64,000 bases of DNA. Source: Dyadobacter crusticola DSM 16708 (lineage in GTDB: Bacteria > Bacteroidota > Bacteroidia > Cytophagales > Spirosomataceae). Made by a program: the position numbers and the translations under genes. Positions 22,475 through 31,429 of the stretch are shown in pieces (the stretch's first letter is position 1; each line of letters starts with the position of its first letter). The notes below the pieces were generated by a model. That model was not told where the DNA came from, ran no database searches, and worked only from the letters and a program-made list of their open reading frames with translations. The stretch covers positions 1-64,000 of the forward strand of contig NZ_JNJB01000008.1 in the NCBI RefSeq assembly GCF_000701505.1, read 5' to 3'.

Positions 22475-24472
22475 TTATCCAATTACACTACCCAGCTCCT
22501 TGGCAGCCGCCATGCTGATTCCTTTGTAAAACATAAATTCACCCATAATCGTATTCTGCTCCTCCTCCGATTGCGCATGGACTGCCTGGTTTAGACAAAC
22601 CTTCATCTTCTCCTCGATAAAAGCTTTTTTCAGCCGGAGAATGTTCACAAATGCAGTCTTATCCAGAACGTCGGCCTCAAACGGAACATATATCTCGTAT
22701 TTCTCTGACCACAATTCGCTCAGCTCATATTTGCTGGTCAGCCAGCTGATGGTCAGGTTCCTGATCTCTGCTTCGTGATGGTTCAGGAAGTAGTCAGTTG
22801 GCGGCACATAATTGCGGTTGAGGTTTTCTCTGAAAAGCGTCAGCAAATGTTGAAAAACCGCATCTTTGAAGTCAATTCCCTCAATTTCACCAAGTACATA
22901 CTGGCAAACGGTGATCGTAGGTTCCAGTTCTTTTGTACCAAACAAAACCAACAAGCGCGTAAATGCCTCCTCCTGGTAGTACAGCTTACTTTTCTGAGGC
23001 GGTTCGTAGGTGGTAGTGACAGGCTCGGGCTCGAAAATATCCTCCTCGGTAAAGGTAAATCCGTCTGAAAAGCTCCCCAGATCGGAAGGACCTTCGGGGG
23101 CTGTATACTGCTGTGAAGCACCTCTATCTGGTTTTTTCTGGGTTTGCTGCTTTCTGACCAGCTTATTCCCTTCCGAAATGAGCATCTGTTCATCCACATT
23201 CATCATTTCTGATGTGCGGTGAAAAAATACCTGTCTCTTGATCGCATCCGGGATCTTGACAATGCTGCTTACCACTTCTCCGATCACAGCTGCGAGGCGA
23301 AAAGGATCATTGCCAGCATCTTGCAGCAAAACCTCCGTCTTAAAGGTGATAAAGTCCTTTGAGGCTTTTTTCAGATAAGTTTTAAATGCCTCCGCACCGA
23401 CTTTCCTGACATAACTATCCGGATCCTCGCCATCGGGAAAAAGCACGATATTTACATTCAAACCTTCCTCCAAAACCAGGTCTAAACCTCTCAATGCAGC
23501 TTTTATACCCGCGATATCACCATCGTACAGAATGGTCACATTGGGTGTAAACCTGCCGATCAGTCTGATCTGCTCAATGGTAAGCGAAGTACCGGAAGAC
23601 GCAACAACATTCTCGATCCCGGCCTGGTGCAGCGAAATTACATCCGTGTAACCCTCTACGAGGTAACAATGGTCGAGCTGGCGGATCGCATTCTTAGCCT
23701 GGAAGATCCCGTACAGGACATCGCTTTTATGATAAACAGCGGTTTCGGGAGAGTTAAGGTATTTGGGCTGATTTGCCTTTTGCCCGCTTTCCGATTTCAG
23801 GATACGGGCGCCAAATGCAATCACCTTACCTCCTACGTTATGTATCGGGAAGATCACCCGGCCTCTAAACCTGTCGTAACCGCCGCCGCTGCTTCCCTCA
23901 CGCGGGATCAGCAAACCTGCCTTTTCAAGGATTTCTGTTGAATAACCCTTTGCAAGCGCCTCTTTGGAAAATGCATCCCACGTATCCAGACTATATCCCA
24001 GCTCAAACTTCTGCCGGATTTCATTGCTGAAACCGCGCTCGCGAAAATAGCTGAGCCCCACCGCCTGCCCTTCTTCCGAATTTTGAAGCTGGTGCTGATA
24101 GAAGTTTTTGGCAAAATTCAGGATAATGTAAAGGCTCTCGCGCTCATTCTGACGAAGTGCTTCTTCGTCCGTCATCTCTTCCTCTTCGATCTCGATGTTG
24201 TACTTATTGGCCAGGTAGCGCAATGCTTCTCCATAACCCACATTGTCAACATCCATCACGAACTTAATGGAGTCCCCTGCCGCACCGCAGCCAAAGCATT
24301 TATAGATCTGCCTAACCGGGTTTACGTTGAATGAGGGCGTTTTTTCATTATGAAAAGGGCAGCAAGCCGAGTAGTTGGCGCCCTTCTTTTTCAGGGATAC
24401 AAAATCCCCTACTACCTCGACGATGTCAGCGGCCAGCTTGATCCGCTCTACGGTTTCGGGATTGATCCTCAT
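22475..24472 (-). CDS. dnaG: DNA primase
   Basis: A 665-residue primase that makes RNA primers for replication. The CHC2 zinc domain has C38, H41 (CPFH), C59 and C62 (CFGCG). The core follows with the TOPRIM motifs EGYTDVISLHQ and LYDGDIAGIKAALRG. The C-terminal third (after about residue 430) is a helicase-binding region and is poorly conserved. A TACTTTTG -7-like element lies on the minus strand at 24485-24492, 12 bases before the ATG, with no clear -33. A 340-base non-coding region lies upstream. Confidence 0.96.
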   Translation of the reverse strand: MRINPETVERIKLAADIVEVVGDFVSLKKKGANYSACCPFHNEKTPSFNVNPVRQIYKCFGCGAAGDSIKFVMDVDNVGYGEALRYLANKYNIEIEEEEMTDEEALRQNERESLYIILNFAKNFYQHQLQNSEEGQAVGLSYFRERGFSNEIRQKFELGYSLDTWDAFSKEALAKGYSTEILEKAGLLIPREGSSGGGYDRFRGRVIFPIHNVGGKVIAFGARILKSESGQKANQPKYLNSPETAVYHKSDVLYGIFQAKNAIRQLDHCYLVEGYTDVISLHQAGIENVVASSGTSLTIEQIRLIGRFTPNVTILYDGDIAGIKAALRGLDLVLEEGLNVNIVLFPDGEDPDSYVRKVGAEAFKTYLKKASKDFITFKTEVLLQDAGNDPFRLAAVIGEVVSSIVKIPDAIKRQVFFHRTSEMMNVDEQMLISEGNKLVRKQQTQKKPDRGASQQYTAPEGPSDLGSFSDGFTFTEEDIFEPEPVTTTYEPPQKSKLYYQEEAFTRLLVLFGTKELEPTITVCQYVLGEIEGIDFKDAVFQHLLTLFRENLNRNYVPPTDYFLNHHEAEIRNLTISWLTSKYELSELWSEKYEIYVPFEADVLDKTAFVNILRLKKAFIEEKMKVCLNQAVHAQSEEEQNTIMGEFMFYKGISMAAAKELGSVIG

Positions 24473-24813
24473 TTTATATCATTTCAAAAGTAAGTAACCT
24501 GTTCAACTATACATGCATAACACAGTTGGAAGAAAAATTGGTCACACGAATGTAATCAGGTACTGACCTATGGACAATATTTAAATATTATTTACGTAAA
24601 TTTGAAACCCAAACAGGTTTTGGCCAAATTCTTTTATAGAATTGTCCATTATTTTCTTATTAGAATTTAGAAAATCACATTCTAAAGTTTTTTTCTAATT
24701 ACTTTAGTTTGTTATTTTGCGGTACTATAACCGGATTTCGAACCATCAAATAGATTGATATAGATATTAAAAATATAGTGTGTGTATAGTGTGAAACAGG
24801 GCATGGAAATTTT
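24473..24813. other. AT-rich intergenic region with palindromes and a possible small RNA
   Basis: No protein gene is visible in this 341-base gap between dnaG and the polysaccharide operon. It contains two adjacent perfect palindromes: AATATTTAAATATT (24576-24589) and TTTACGTAAA (24591-24600). A long-range inverted repeat, TGGACAAT (24571-24578) with ATTGTCCA (24641-24648), encloses them. On the plus strand a TAAATTTG -7-like element (24597-24604) is followed by two small hairpins, the second (TTAGAAT 24660-24666 with ATTCTAA 24679-24685) trailed by seven T. A further hairpin at 24800-24820 is also followed by T-rich sequence on the plus strand. A plus-strand small RNA starting near 24611 is possible but lacks a -33 element. 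Confidence 0.35.
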
Positions 24814-24830
24814 CTATGCCTTTGTTTTTT
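24800..24830 (+). terminator. Terminator-like hairpin facing the end of the polysaccharide operon
   Basis: GGCATGGA near 24800 pairs with the complementary arm ending ATGCC at 24820 (one G-T pair), followed on the plus strand by TTTGTTTTTTT. On the minus strand it overlaps the stop codon of the last glycosyltransferase gene and is not followed by T, so it would stop plus-strand transcripts coming out of the dnaG gap. Confidence 0.45.
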
Positions 24831-25818
24831 TGGAGCTTTCCTGATTATTTAAATTCAGAACACCACTATACATCGAAATCAGCTGATGGATGGCTGGCGG
24901 ATCCACACTTTTAATTTCTATGCCAGGTAGCAGCTCCTTCGCTTTCCTGATCTCCGTTTCCAGCTTCAAGTCTGTTAAATCATTGAACACCCGGCAATAT
25001 GGCGACCTTTCTACGGCTGCTGTTGCGAGCACTGCTACATCCATTTGCAGCGCCTCGTGAATGGACAACGATACCCCGTCGGTGGTCGTGTTTCTGATAA
25101 ATGCATCCGCCACTTCCAATATATTCTGAAAATCGTGAGGAGTAGAAATGAAAAGTACATTCACCGGAATCGCGCCGACCAAACCCAGTATATAGGGAAG
25201 GTAAGCCGCGGAGGGATCGGAAACGATCAGTCCAAAGTCAGGCTGTTTTGAAATGTAAGTTACCAGCTCGGAAATCCCGTAAGTCTCCTTTTGGTTTTTG
25301 TCAAAAGCAAGGTTCCAGGCATTGGTGCAAACAACCATCCTGTATTTGCCCCTGAATGCTGCCAATTGCGAAATAGTATTGCTGTCGAGCGGCTCTATGT
25401 AACTGGAAGGCAAAAACGTGGAGATCAGTCGTGCCGCTTTGTTCCATTTTAGTGCCAGGCGCAAGCTTTCTTTATTTTGAACAATAGGAATGGCGCAAAG
25501 CCCCGCTGATAAGCTTACCTGCACATTTCCCCAAAAACTATAACGTCCCCAGTTCCCGTGGTAAGTGATGATCAGTTTTTTGAAAGTCAGCCTACAAAAT
25601 AAGGCCAGCAAAAATTGCCAGGCAGGACTTGAAATATGAAGGTGAATTACCTTATATCTACATAGTTTTAAAAAGCATCGAACCGGGCTTTGTCGCAGGT
25701 CAGCGAAGTCGAAGCTTTTAAATCCTTCCAGTTCCAGGTTTTCCAAGAGCCGCTTCACGTGCATGGTTACCCCGCCGATAGGGGGTGGCAATTTTCCGAT
25801 GATCAGCATTCTACCCAT
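24814..25818 (-). CDS. Glycosyltransferase, GT4-like
   Basis: A 334-residue GT-B-type enzyme. The N-terminus MLIIGKLPPPIGGVTMHVKRLLENL is the usual GT4 nucleotide-sugar glycosyltransferase start (IGKLPPPxGGV). The C-terminal part DFQNILEVADAFIRNTTTDGVSLSIHEALQMDVAVLAT corresponds to the donor-binding E-x7-E region, with Glu in IHEAL. It presumably adds one sugar to the polysaccharide repeat; donor and acceptor are unknown. The ATG at 25818 fits the family start and overlaps the polymerase gene by 8 bases; an in-frame extension upstream would lie inside that gene. It is the last gene of the operon. Confidence 0.78.
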   Translation of the reverse strand: MGRMLIIGKLPPPIGGVTMHVKRLLENLELEGFKSFDFADLRQSPVRCFLKLCRYKVIHLHISSPAWQFLLALFCRLTFKKLIITYHGNWGRYSFWGNVQVSLSAGLCAIPIVQNKESLRLALKWNKAARLISTFLPSSYIEPLDSNTISQLAAFRGKYRMVVCTNAWNLAFDKNQKETYGISELVTYISKQPDFGLIVSDPSAAYLPYILGLVGAIPVNVLFISTPHDFQNILEVADAFIRNTTTDGVSLSIHEALQMDVAVLATAAVERSPYCRVFNDLTDLKLETEIRKAKELLPGIEIKSVDPPAIHQLISMYSGVLNLNNQESSKKTKA

Positions 25819-27205
25819 TTGAAATCCCAGGCTCGCGCATACTTTTGGAATAGAAATAGAGGCAGAGCAACAATACCGGCGCAATGCAATTGATCGTCAC
25901 ACTTTTAGCAGGAATGATTACAAAAACGCTCCCGACAGTGTGATTGAAAATCAGGTAAACCAGCAATGCAAGCGGCAGTACCTGGTACATTCTTCCCTCG
26001 GCAGCTGCTTTGAAGAGTACGTACCCGCATTGAACAAAAACGGAATACATCAGGATTGTGCCTGCAAGTCCATTCTCGGCCAGTAAAGTATACCAAAGTG
26101 AATGCGCTTCCCTATACCCTGGTCCGAGCACTTCAAAGCTACCCGTACCCTGCCCCACCACCGGACTTTCCAGAAAAAGCTTGTATGCAACAGCATGTAT
26201 CTCCCCTCTTCCGCTGGTTTCGAGAAGCTTGGCAAAATTGGAATGTGCAGCGAAATCACCGAACCGCAGCTTCCAGGAATAAGCCAGATCTGCATTATCA
26301 ATACCCGGAATTGTGAAAGAGTCCCCAAGCATGATCAATACTAATGCGCTCACAGCCAGCCAGAGCAGCCATCGTCCGAAGCTCAATGCAAGTGTCACAA
26401 AGAGATAAGGTATGATCAGCAGCACTGCACCGCGGGAGAATGAAAACAAAACAACGCCCAGGAAGACCGAAGTCAACACAGTAACTAAGCCAGCTGCCCA
26501 GCGTTGTTGTTTGGCAAAGCGTATTGCAAATGGCCAGAGCAACACGAAATACGCCATAGTGATGTTTGTATCCGTGATATTACGTGTCACCAGCAAGTTT
26601 TCAGAACCTTTGTAACTCGCGCCCGCCAGCACAAGCCCGAAAGTTCCGGCTCCCAGAATGATGTAAAGCAGGCACATGTAAGTTTCCAGTTTGTACCGAA
26701 AATCGGAAGATTGCATAGCAATGCGCAGATACACAAAGTAGCTGGGCAATGTAACCAGCGTAAGTACAACAGCACCCAAAACCACATTGCCAAGATTCGG
26801 CGAAATGCAGAGAAACAAAGTGTTCAAACCGATCCAGTTGACTAAAAACAGTTGTTCTCCCCTTTCCATTTTAAATGCTGATCGCACAAAGAAGTTGCAG
26901 AAATAGGTATCGAGGATTAGAAAAGGCAGCAGTCGCCAGAGTGAATTTGCACCGGCAGCGAAATCATATTTTTGAAACAAATGCAAAAACTGGGTGAACA
27001 CCGGAATGGATAATGCATGAAAAAGCTTGTTTGGCGAGAAAGAGAACAAAGCAACGGCGCAATAGATGTAAAATGAAACGACGACCATTGCCTGAAAACT
27101 GCTCTCCCCAAAACGGAGTAATGCAGGACAAAGCCAGGATGCAATTACCGTTATAAGCACCGATAACAGGCACTTCCAGCCTATTTCAATTATCAACGCA
27201 GCCAT
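25811..27205 (-). CDS. O-antigen ligase/polymerase (Wzy-like) membrane protein
   Basis: A 464-residue integral membrane protein with about ten to twelve hydrophobic segments. The Wzy_C/WaaL-type segment is visible near the C-terminus: VVGQGTGSFEVLGPGYREAHSLWYTLLAENGLAGTILM, with the H-x-L-x-x-x-x-E-x-G pattern in a periplasmic loop preceded by SGRGEIHAVAYKLFLE. Such proteins polymerise or ligate lipid-linked repeat units outside the inner membrane. It overlaps the preceding glycosyltransferase by 13 bases and the following one by 8, supporting a single operon. Whether it acts as polymerase or ligase cannot be told from sequence. Confidence 0.8.
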   Translation of the reverse strand: MAALIIEIGWKCLLSVLITVIASWLCPALLRFGESSFQAMVVVSFYIYCAVALFSFSPNKLFHALSIPVFTQFLHLFQKYDFAAGANSLWRLLPFLILDTYFCNFFVRSAFKMERGEQLFLVNWIGLNTLFLCISPNLGNVVLGAVVLTLVTLPSYFVYLRIAMQSSDFRYKLETYMCLLYIILGAGTFGLVLAGASYKGSENLLVTRNITDTNITMAYFVLLWPFAIRFAKQQRWAAGLVTVLTSVFLGVVLFSFSRGAVLLIIPYLFVTLALSFGRWLLWLAVSALVLIMLGDSFTIPGIDNADLAYSWKLRFGDFAAHSNFAKLLETSGRGEIHAVAYKLFLESPVVGQGTGSFEVLGPGYREAHSLWYTLLAENGLAGTILMYSVFVQCGYVLFKAAAEGRMYQVLPLALLVYLIFNHTVGSVFVIIPAKSVTINCIAPVLLLCLYFYSKSMREPGISNG

Positions 27206-28551
27206 TCATCAACATAATGGATCATGGAAGAAATGCTGCCTCGCGGTTGATCAGGCGCATAGGCACGAAGCGCTGCGTGTGAAGATGCACTTTCAAAACC
27301 CTGTCTGAGTACTTTATCGAGGTGGCTAAACAGTTCCTGCTTACTTAAAACCAGCTTGTCTACATTGAATGCATTGAGCGGCACTTGATGGGAATAATCG
27401 TAAAGGCGCCGCACCGACTGACTGTAAGGGAGCTCGTAATCCCCATCATACCCAATGTTTATAACAGGCTTCCCACACGCAGCCGCATCCAGACGCATGG
27501 TTGAGGCAACCTGAACACAAACGTTACAGCTGTAAATCGTGTCCGCAAGCAGGTCCAAAAAATTCAGCTCGGGAAAACAGCTGGAAACCGAAGATCTGCA
27601 AATCCTTAGATTACGTTCCGAGAGATATCTTGTGTAATGGGCGAAATGATCAGCAGGGTGCAACCTGATCACCAGAATTGTATTCAGCCTTTTTTGACAA
27701 TATGCCAGCAAATCCTCAACGATATGGTGCTGACTGGGAAAGTGCCGGGGCGCGCTTGTGGCAAAGAGGATAATGTCCGCGGATCCGGAGATTGAAAGCC
27801 TTCTTTTATAGTTTACGAGGGATTTCTCATTTAACTTCCTTCTACCATAAATATCAAAACGCGGGATTCCGGTAATGCACACCCGCGGCTTCGGCTGAAA
27901 ACCGGAATAGAAGTTCTCAAACTCGCAGGCCATAATTTCATTCCAGACAAGCACATAGTCGTGATTTGCATTGATAATGCCTTTCGAAGTAAGATTATCC
28001 CAGCTTATAATGATAGCCAAAGCAGGCACCTTCTTACGGGCGAGCCTGTTGACAACTGCATTTTCCCTGATATCAAGCGGCGACGACGATATGACTCCGG
28101 CCAGGCCAAAACAAGGCAATTCGGGTGGCGAGGCTCTCGCCGACAGCAGCATAATTACGTCCCGAACAAAGTTCAAGAGCCAGCGGGTGAATACTCCTGA
28201 ACTAAAAAACCCGCTTAAACAAAGCAAGACGTTGCGAACAAATGTGCTTTGTTCCAGCCACTTAACCTTGTGTGTATTAGCTTTGAACAAACTAAAAAAC
28301 AGGAACTTCTCAACAAGTCTCAACCTTCGCAATGCAGCAGGCTCTTTTCTGAAAGACATACCCGCTCGTGTGAGCTGAATTTCGAAATACCTGTTGATCT
28401 TCGCGATATCGGCTTCCTGAATGAAATCGGAAAGGATCTGTACATCGTACTTGTCGGCCAGCTTTTGAATAAAGCCGGTATGGATCAGGTTAATGGCGGC
28501 AAAGTGGTTAGTAATCAGCACTAGCAGCTTTCTTTTTGAAGGTTCTTCCAT
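27193..28551 (-). CDS. GT-B-like glycosyltransferase of capsule/sialyltransferase type (putative)
   Basis: A 452-residue cytoplasmic protein with no clear signal peptide. The second half has the two motifs shared by bacterial sialyltransferases and capsule/CDP-glycerol-type transferases: ILVIRLHPADHF, an HP motif near residue 298, and VCVQVASTMRLDAAACGKPVINIGYDG, an S/T motif near residue 350. Because it follows neuBCA directly, it is a candidate for transferring the CMP-activated nonulosonate; that is inference, and a different donor is possible. I chose the ATG at 28551 (MEEPSKRKLLVLITNH), overlapping neuA by 31 bases; an in-frame ATG at 28581 is an alternative. Confidence 0.6.
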   Translation of the reverse strand: MEEPSKRKLLVLITNHFAAINLIHTGFIQKLADKYDVQILSDFIQEADIAKINRYFEIQLTRAGMSFRKEPAALRRLRLVEKFLFFSLFKANTHKVKWLEQSTFVRNVLLCLSGFFSSGVFTRWLLNFVRDVIMLLSARASPPELPCFGLAGVISSSPLDIRENAVVNRLARKKVPALAIIISWDNLTSKGIINANHDYVLVWNEIMACEFENFYSGFQPKPRVCITGIPRFDIYGRRKLNEKSLVNYKRRLSISGSADIILFATSAPRHFPSQHHIVEDLLAYCQKRLNTILVIRLHPADHFAHYTRYLSERNLRICRSSVSSCFPELNFLDLLADTIYSCNVCVQVASTMRLDAAACGKPVINIGYDGDYELPYSQSVRRLYDYSHQVPLNAFNVDKLVLSKQELFSHLDKVLRQGFESASSHAALRAYAPDQPRGSISSMIHYVDEWLR

Positions 28552-29249
28552 AAATGAATGTGATGCTGCGCCATTTCCCAATCCGAAAATGTATCAATGT
28601 TAATGTCAGGCTCATCCTCGGTCAGCAAGCTGGCGATTTTTCCGCCCAGCAGCGTTCCTGTTTCAATCAGGGCAGTTTTTGCCATGTAAATTTTCCCATC
28701 CCGATAATAGTTGTCGGGCAGGTCCTGGCGTCGTGAGATCAGTTGCCCGCTGTTTTCGACCACTTTATGCAAGCCATCTTCGCCAGCCTGAAAAGCCCAG
28801 CTTGGGTGGAACCGGGCGGGGATTTTACGAACAGTAATCAAACTGTCGGCACCTGATGCGATCATGTACTGCGCAGCCCTGTCGATCAGATCCGCACTTC
28901 TAAAAGGAGATGTAGGTTGCAGGAGCATGACAAAATCGAACGTACATCCGAATTTTGAGTAGAAATCAAGCGAGTGCTTTACTACGTCAAAGGAGCTCGC
29001 TACATCAGAAGCGAGGTCTTTTGGTCTTACAAACGGGACGGTTATTCCTGCAAACTGCTGTGCATATTGGAGGATCTTGAAACAATCGCTTGAAACAATT
29101 ACCGTATTCAGCATTCTCGCATTCAGTGCTGCCTGGATCGTATAGTAGATCAGCGGCTTGCCACCAAGCAGTTTTAGATTTTTGTTGTAAATGCCTTTTG
29201 AACCGCTACGGGCGGGGATTACTCCTAGGATTCTGCTTGTTGTTTTCAT
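28521..29249 (-). CDS. neuA: CMP-N-acylneuraminate cytidylyltransferase
   Basis: A 242-residue nucleotidyltransferase that activates a sialic-acid-type sugar with CTP. The N-terminal GVIPARSGSKGIYNKNL is the signature P-loop (usual form IPARGGSKGIxxKN), LLQPTSPFRSADLIDRA binds the nucleotide and DEPDINIDTFSDWEMA carries the metal-binding Asp. The family includes NeuA, PseF and LegF; the neighbouring NeuC and NeuB homologues point to N-acetylneuraminate or a related nonulosonate. Its ATG at 29249 overlaps the neuC stop by one base (TAATG). Confidence 0.87.
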   Translation of the reverse strand: MKTTSRILGVIPARSGSKGIYNKNLKLLGGKPLIYYTIQAALNARMLNTVIVSSDCFKILQYAQQFAGITVPFVRPKDLASDVASSFDVVKHSLDFYSKFGCTFDFVMLLQPTSPFRSADLIDRAAQYMIASGADSLITVRKIPARFHPSWAFQAGEDGLHKVVENSGQLISRRQDLPDNYYRDGKIYMAKTALIETGTLLGGKIASLLTEDEPDINIDTFSDWEMAQHHIHLWKNLQKESC

Positions 29250-30401
29250 TAGTAAGTAATTTTCTTTTCAAATGTGAGAGGGATTTCTGCCAGTAAGTCG
29301 GCGATCTGCTGACCTGCATTTCCTTTCCCGTAAATGAAATCGGGCGCAAATCTGACGCGGGTGAGCTGTCTTTCAGCGGCTTCCAGAATGGAGGCGCTTG
29401 CATGTTTTGCATCTACTACATTCTGCCCGCGTTCTCGTCCGTCCTGTCGGTTACCGATATTAACTGCTGGTATGCCCAGCGTAGCTCCTTCTCTAATCCC
29501 GCAGCTGGAATTCCCGATCAGCAAAGCCGCCTTATTAAGCAGTTTCAGGAAATGCTCCGGACGCATATTGTTGAAGAAGTGAAAAGGAAGCAATGTGTTT
29601 TGGCCGTAAAAACTGCTGATCCGATGGAAAGTACCGCCCGTACCCGGATCCGCGTTAGGAAAAAACCATAACACAGGTAGCTGCAGGGAGATTAATGCAG
29701 TCAATGTATTGTTCAGCTGTTCCTCCGACCTATTTGGCTGTGTGGTTACCGGATGCTGCAAAACCATCAGGTAAGGTTGTGTCAAATCAGGCTTACTGCC
29801 GATTCCACCATATAAAGTGTACGGGTCAAAGTCGATCTCCGGATTTTTCAGCACATCGATGACAATGTCCAGTGAAGGACAGCCGGTGAAAAAAGATCCG
29901 GTCAGGCTCCTCTCCCATTTTGATCAGCCTTTTACGCGCCTCCGCGGTGGCTACAAAGTGGATATCTGCCAGTTTGGTGATCGCGTGACGGACCTTTTCA
30001 TCAATATTCCCGGTTACCTCTCCGCCTTGTACGTGCACAAGCGGTATGTTCATGTAAGCGGCGGCGATCGCTGTGGCCATTGTTTCGAATCTGTCGGCAA
30101 TGGTAACTACCACATCGGGCCGGATTTTCTCAAATACGCTGGCCAGCTCCGTAATACCGGAAGCAGTAGTTACCGCAGCCGACGTAAGCTGGTCGGCGGT
30201 ATTCGCATTTGCAATCCGTGCTACGATCGGAAAGCCGTCGTCAACAATGTGACTTACTACCTGTCCGTACCTTTCGAGCAATGCGCTGGACGCAACAATC
30301 AGCTGCAATTCGAGTGCCGGATGCTTTTGTATAGCCGATAGTAATGTTTTTGACCTGCTGTAACTTGCCCTCGCTGTAATCACGACACAAACTTTCCTCA
30401 T
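29249..30401 (-). pseudogene. neuC: UDP-N-acetylglucosamine 2-epimerase (hydrolysing) with a one-base frameshift
   Basis: Two frames together make one full-length NeuC of about 383 residues that converts UDP-GlcNAc to ManNAc. The N-terminal frame (30401 to 29826) has ITARASYSRSKTLLSAI, VVTIADRFETMATA and HVQGGEVTGNIDEKVRHAITKLADIHF. The C-terminal frame (to 29249) has LQHPVTTQ and LLIGNSSCGIREGATLGIPAVNIGNRQDGRERGQNV. They are split at a six-base homopolymer (A6 on the plus strand at 29889-29894, T6 in the coding strand); with five bases the coding frame reads continuously as RIFFTGCPSLDIVIDVLKN. Either a recent mutation, a phase-variable tract, transcriptional slippage or a sequencing error could explain this. 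The gene sits between neuB (one base upstream) and neuA (one-base overlap). Confidence 0.87.
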
Positions 30402-30402
30402 G

Positions 30403-31404
30403 TCAAATGTGATCAGCAGTTAGAAAATCCCATTGGGCAACATTCTCCCGCAGCCTGCTTCCAAGAATTTCGGCAAATCTCTTTGGCTCAATGCCATAGC
30501 CGGCCGGCTTTTTGGATTCAAGATCTTCGATAGCAATGACATGGCCTTTATCAAGTGATTTGTTGACTGCCAAAGATTTACCAAACTGGGCTTTTAACTT
30601 TTTAAAATGCACGTTATCTGCTTTATCGACAGGGTTTAGAAAGGCGCTTTCAATGGCCCGCACGCCCCGGGCGAGCTGAAAAACCTGATCGACCGTCAAC
30701 GAAGAAGACGTATCTGGCCCTGGCATTCTTTTGTCGAAAGTCACGTGAAATTCCAGCAGATCGGCTCCGGACGCCGCTGCGGCAAGGCAAGCAAAAACAT
30801 CTCCCGAATGATCTGAAAATCCGACCGGCAGCCGGTAGCGGTTTTTAAACTCGTGAATTACATTGATCCCCCATTGATCGGGCTGGGTAGGGTAAGATGT
30901 GGTGCATTGCAAAATGGAGATCGGACAGCTATACCTGCGCAGGAAAGCGATGGTTTCATCCAGCTCTTCCGGCGAACTCATGCCCGACGACAGGATTATC
31001 TCTTTCCCAAGCCGCGCGATCCGATCGAGCATTAAAAAGTTTTCAACCTCTCCTGAGGCAATTTTAAACCGCGACACGCCCATATTTTCGAGCATAGCGA
31101 CGGCTGCCAGAGAAAACGTACTAGGTATAAAATCCAGCTGGTAGTGCTCACAATGGCGCTTCAAACCAATCCACTGCTCCTTCGTGAATTCCATTCGCTT
31201 CCAGTAAGCCATTCTCGTCAGGTCGGGGAATGAGAATGGATTGCGGAACGGCTCATAAATGCTACTTTCCGCATCGGCAATGTGCACCTGAAATTTAATG
31301 GCGTTTACGCCTGAATGCGCAACTGCGTCAATGTAAGCGTGGGCCAATGCGACACTACCTTCGTGCGCCTGACCGATTTCACAGATCATGTAAATTCCTT
31401 TCAT
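30403..31404 (-). CDS. neuB: N-acetylneuraminate (nonulosonate) synthase
   Basis: A 333-residue enzyme that condenses ManNAc (or a related hexose) with phosphoenolpyruvate. The TIM-barrel core shows ICEIGQAHEGSVALAHAYIDAV, IKFQVHIADAES, KIASGEVENFLMLDRIA, IILSSGMSSPEEL and GFSDHSGD, all conserved in NeuB. The C-terminal antifreeze-like SAF domain is visible at SLAVNKSLDKGHVIAIEDLESKKPAGYGI. It cannot be separated from LegI/PseI by eye, but no legionaminate- or pseudaminate-specific genes are nearby. The ATG at 31404 matches the family start and lies 25 bases after the kinase stop; an upstream extension to 31497 would overlap the kinase. Confidence 0.88.
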   Translation of the reverse strand: MKGIYMICEIGQAHEGSVALAHAYIDAVAHSGVNAIKFQVHIADAESSIYEPFRNPFSFPDLTRMAYWKRMEFTKEQWIGLKRHCEHYQLDFIPSTFSLAAVAMLENMGVSRFKIASGEVENFLMLDRIARLGKEIILSSGMSSPEELDETIAFLRRYSCPISILQCTTSYPTQPDQWGINVIHEFKNRYRLPVGFSDHSGDVFACLAAAASGADLLEFHVTFDKRMPGPDTSSSLTVDQVFQLARGVRAIESAFLNPVDKADNVHFKKLKAQFGKSLAVNKSLDKGHVIAIEDLESKKPAGYGIEPKRFAEILGSRLRENVAQWDFLTADHI

Positions 31405-31429
31405 CTTGATTAGTTGTTGATATACCTGA

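Noticed and set aside
29240-30401. Reading the two neuC frames as two separate genes
   Set aside because: The halves align end to end as one NeuC of normal length, and removal of one base from the homopolymer restores a continuous family sequence, so one frameshifted gene is the simpler account.
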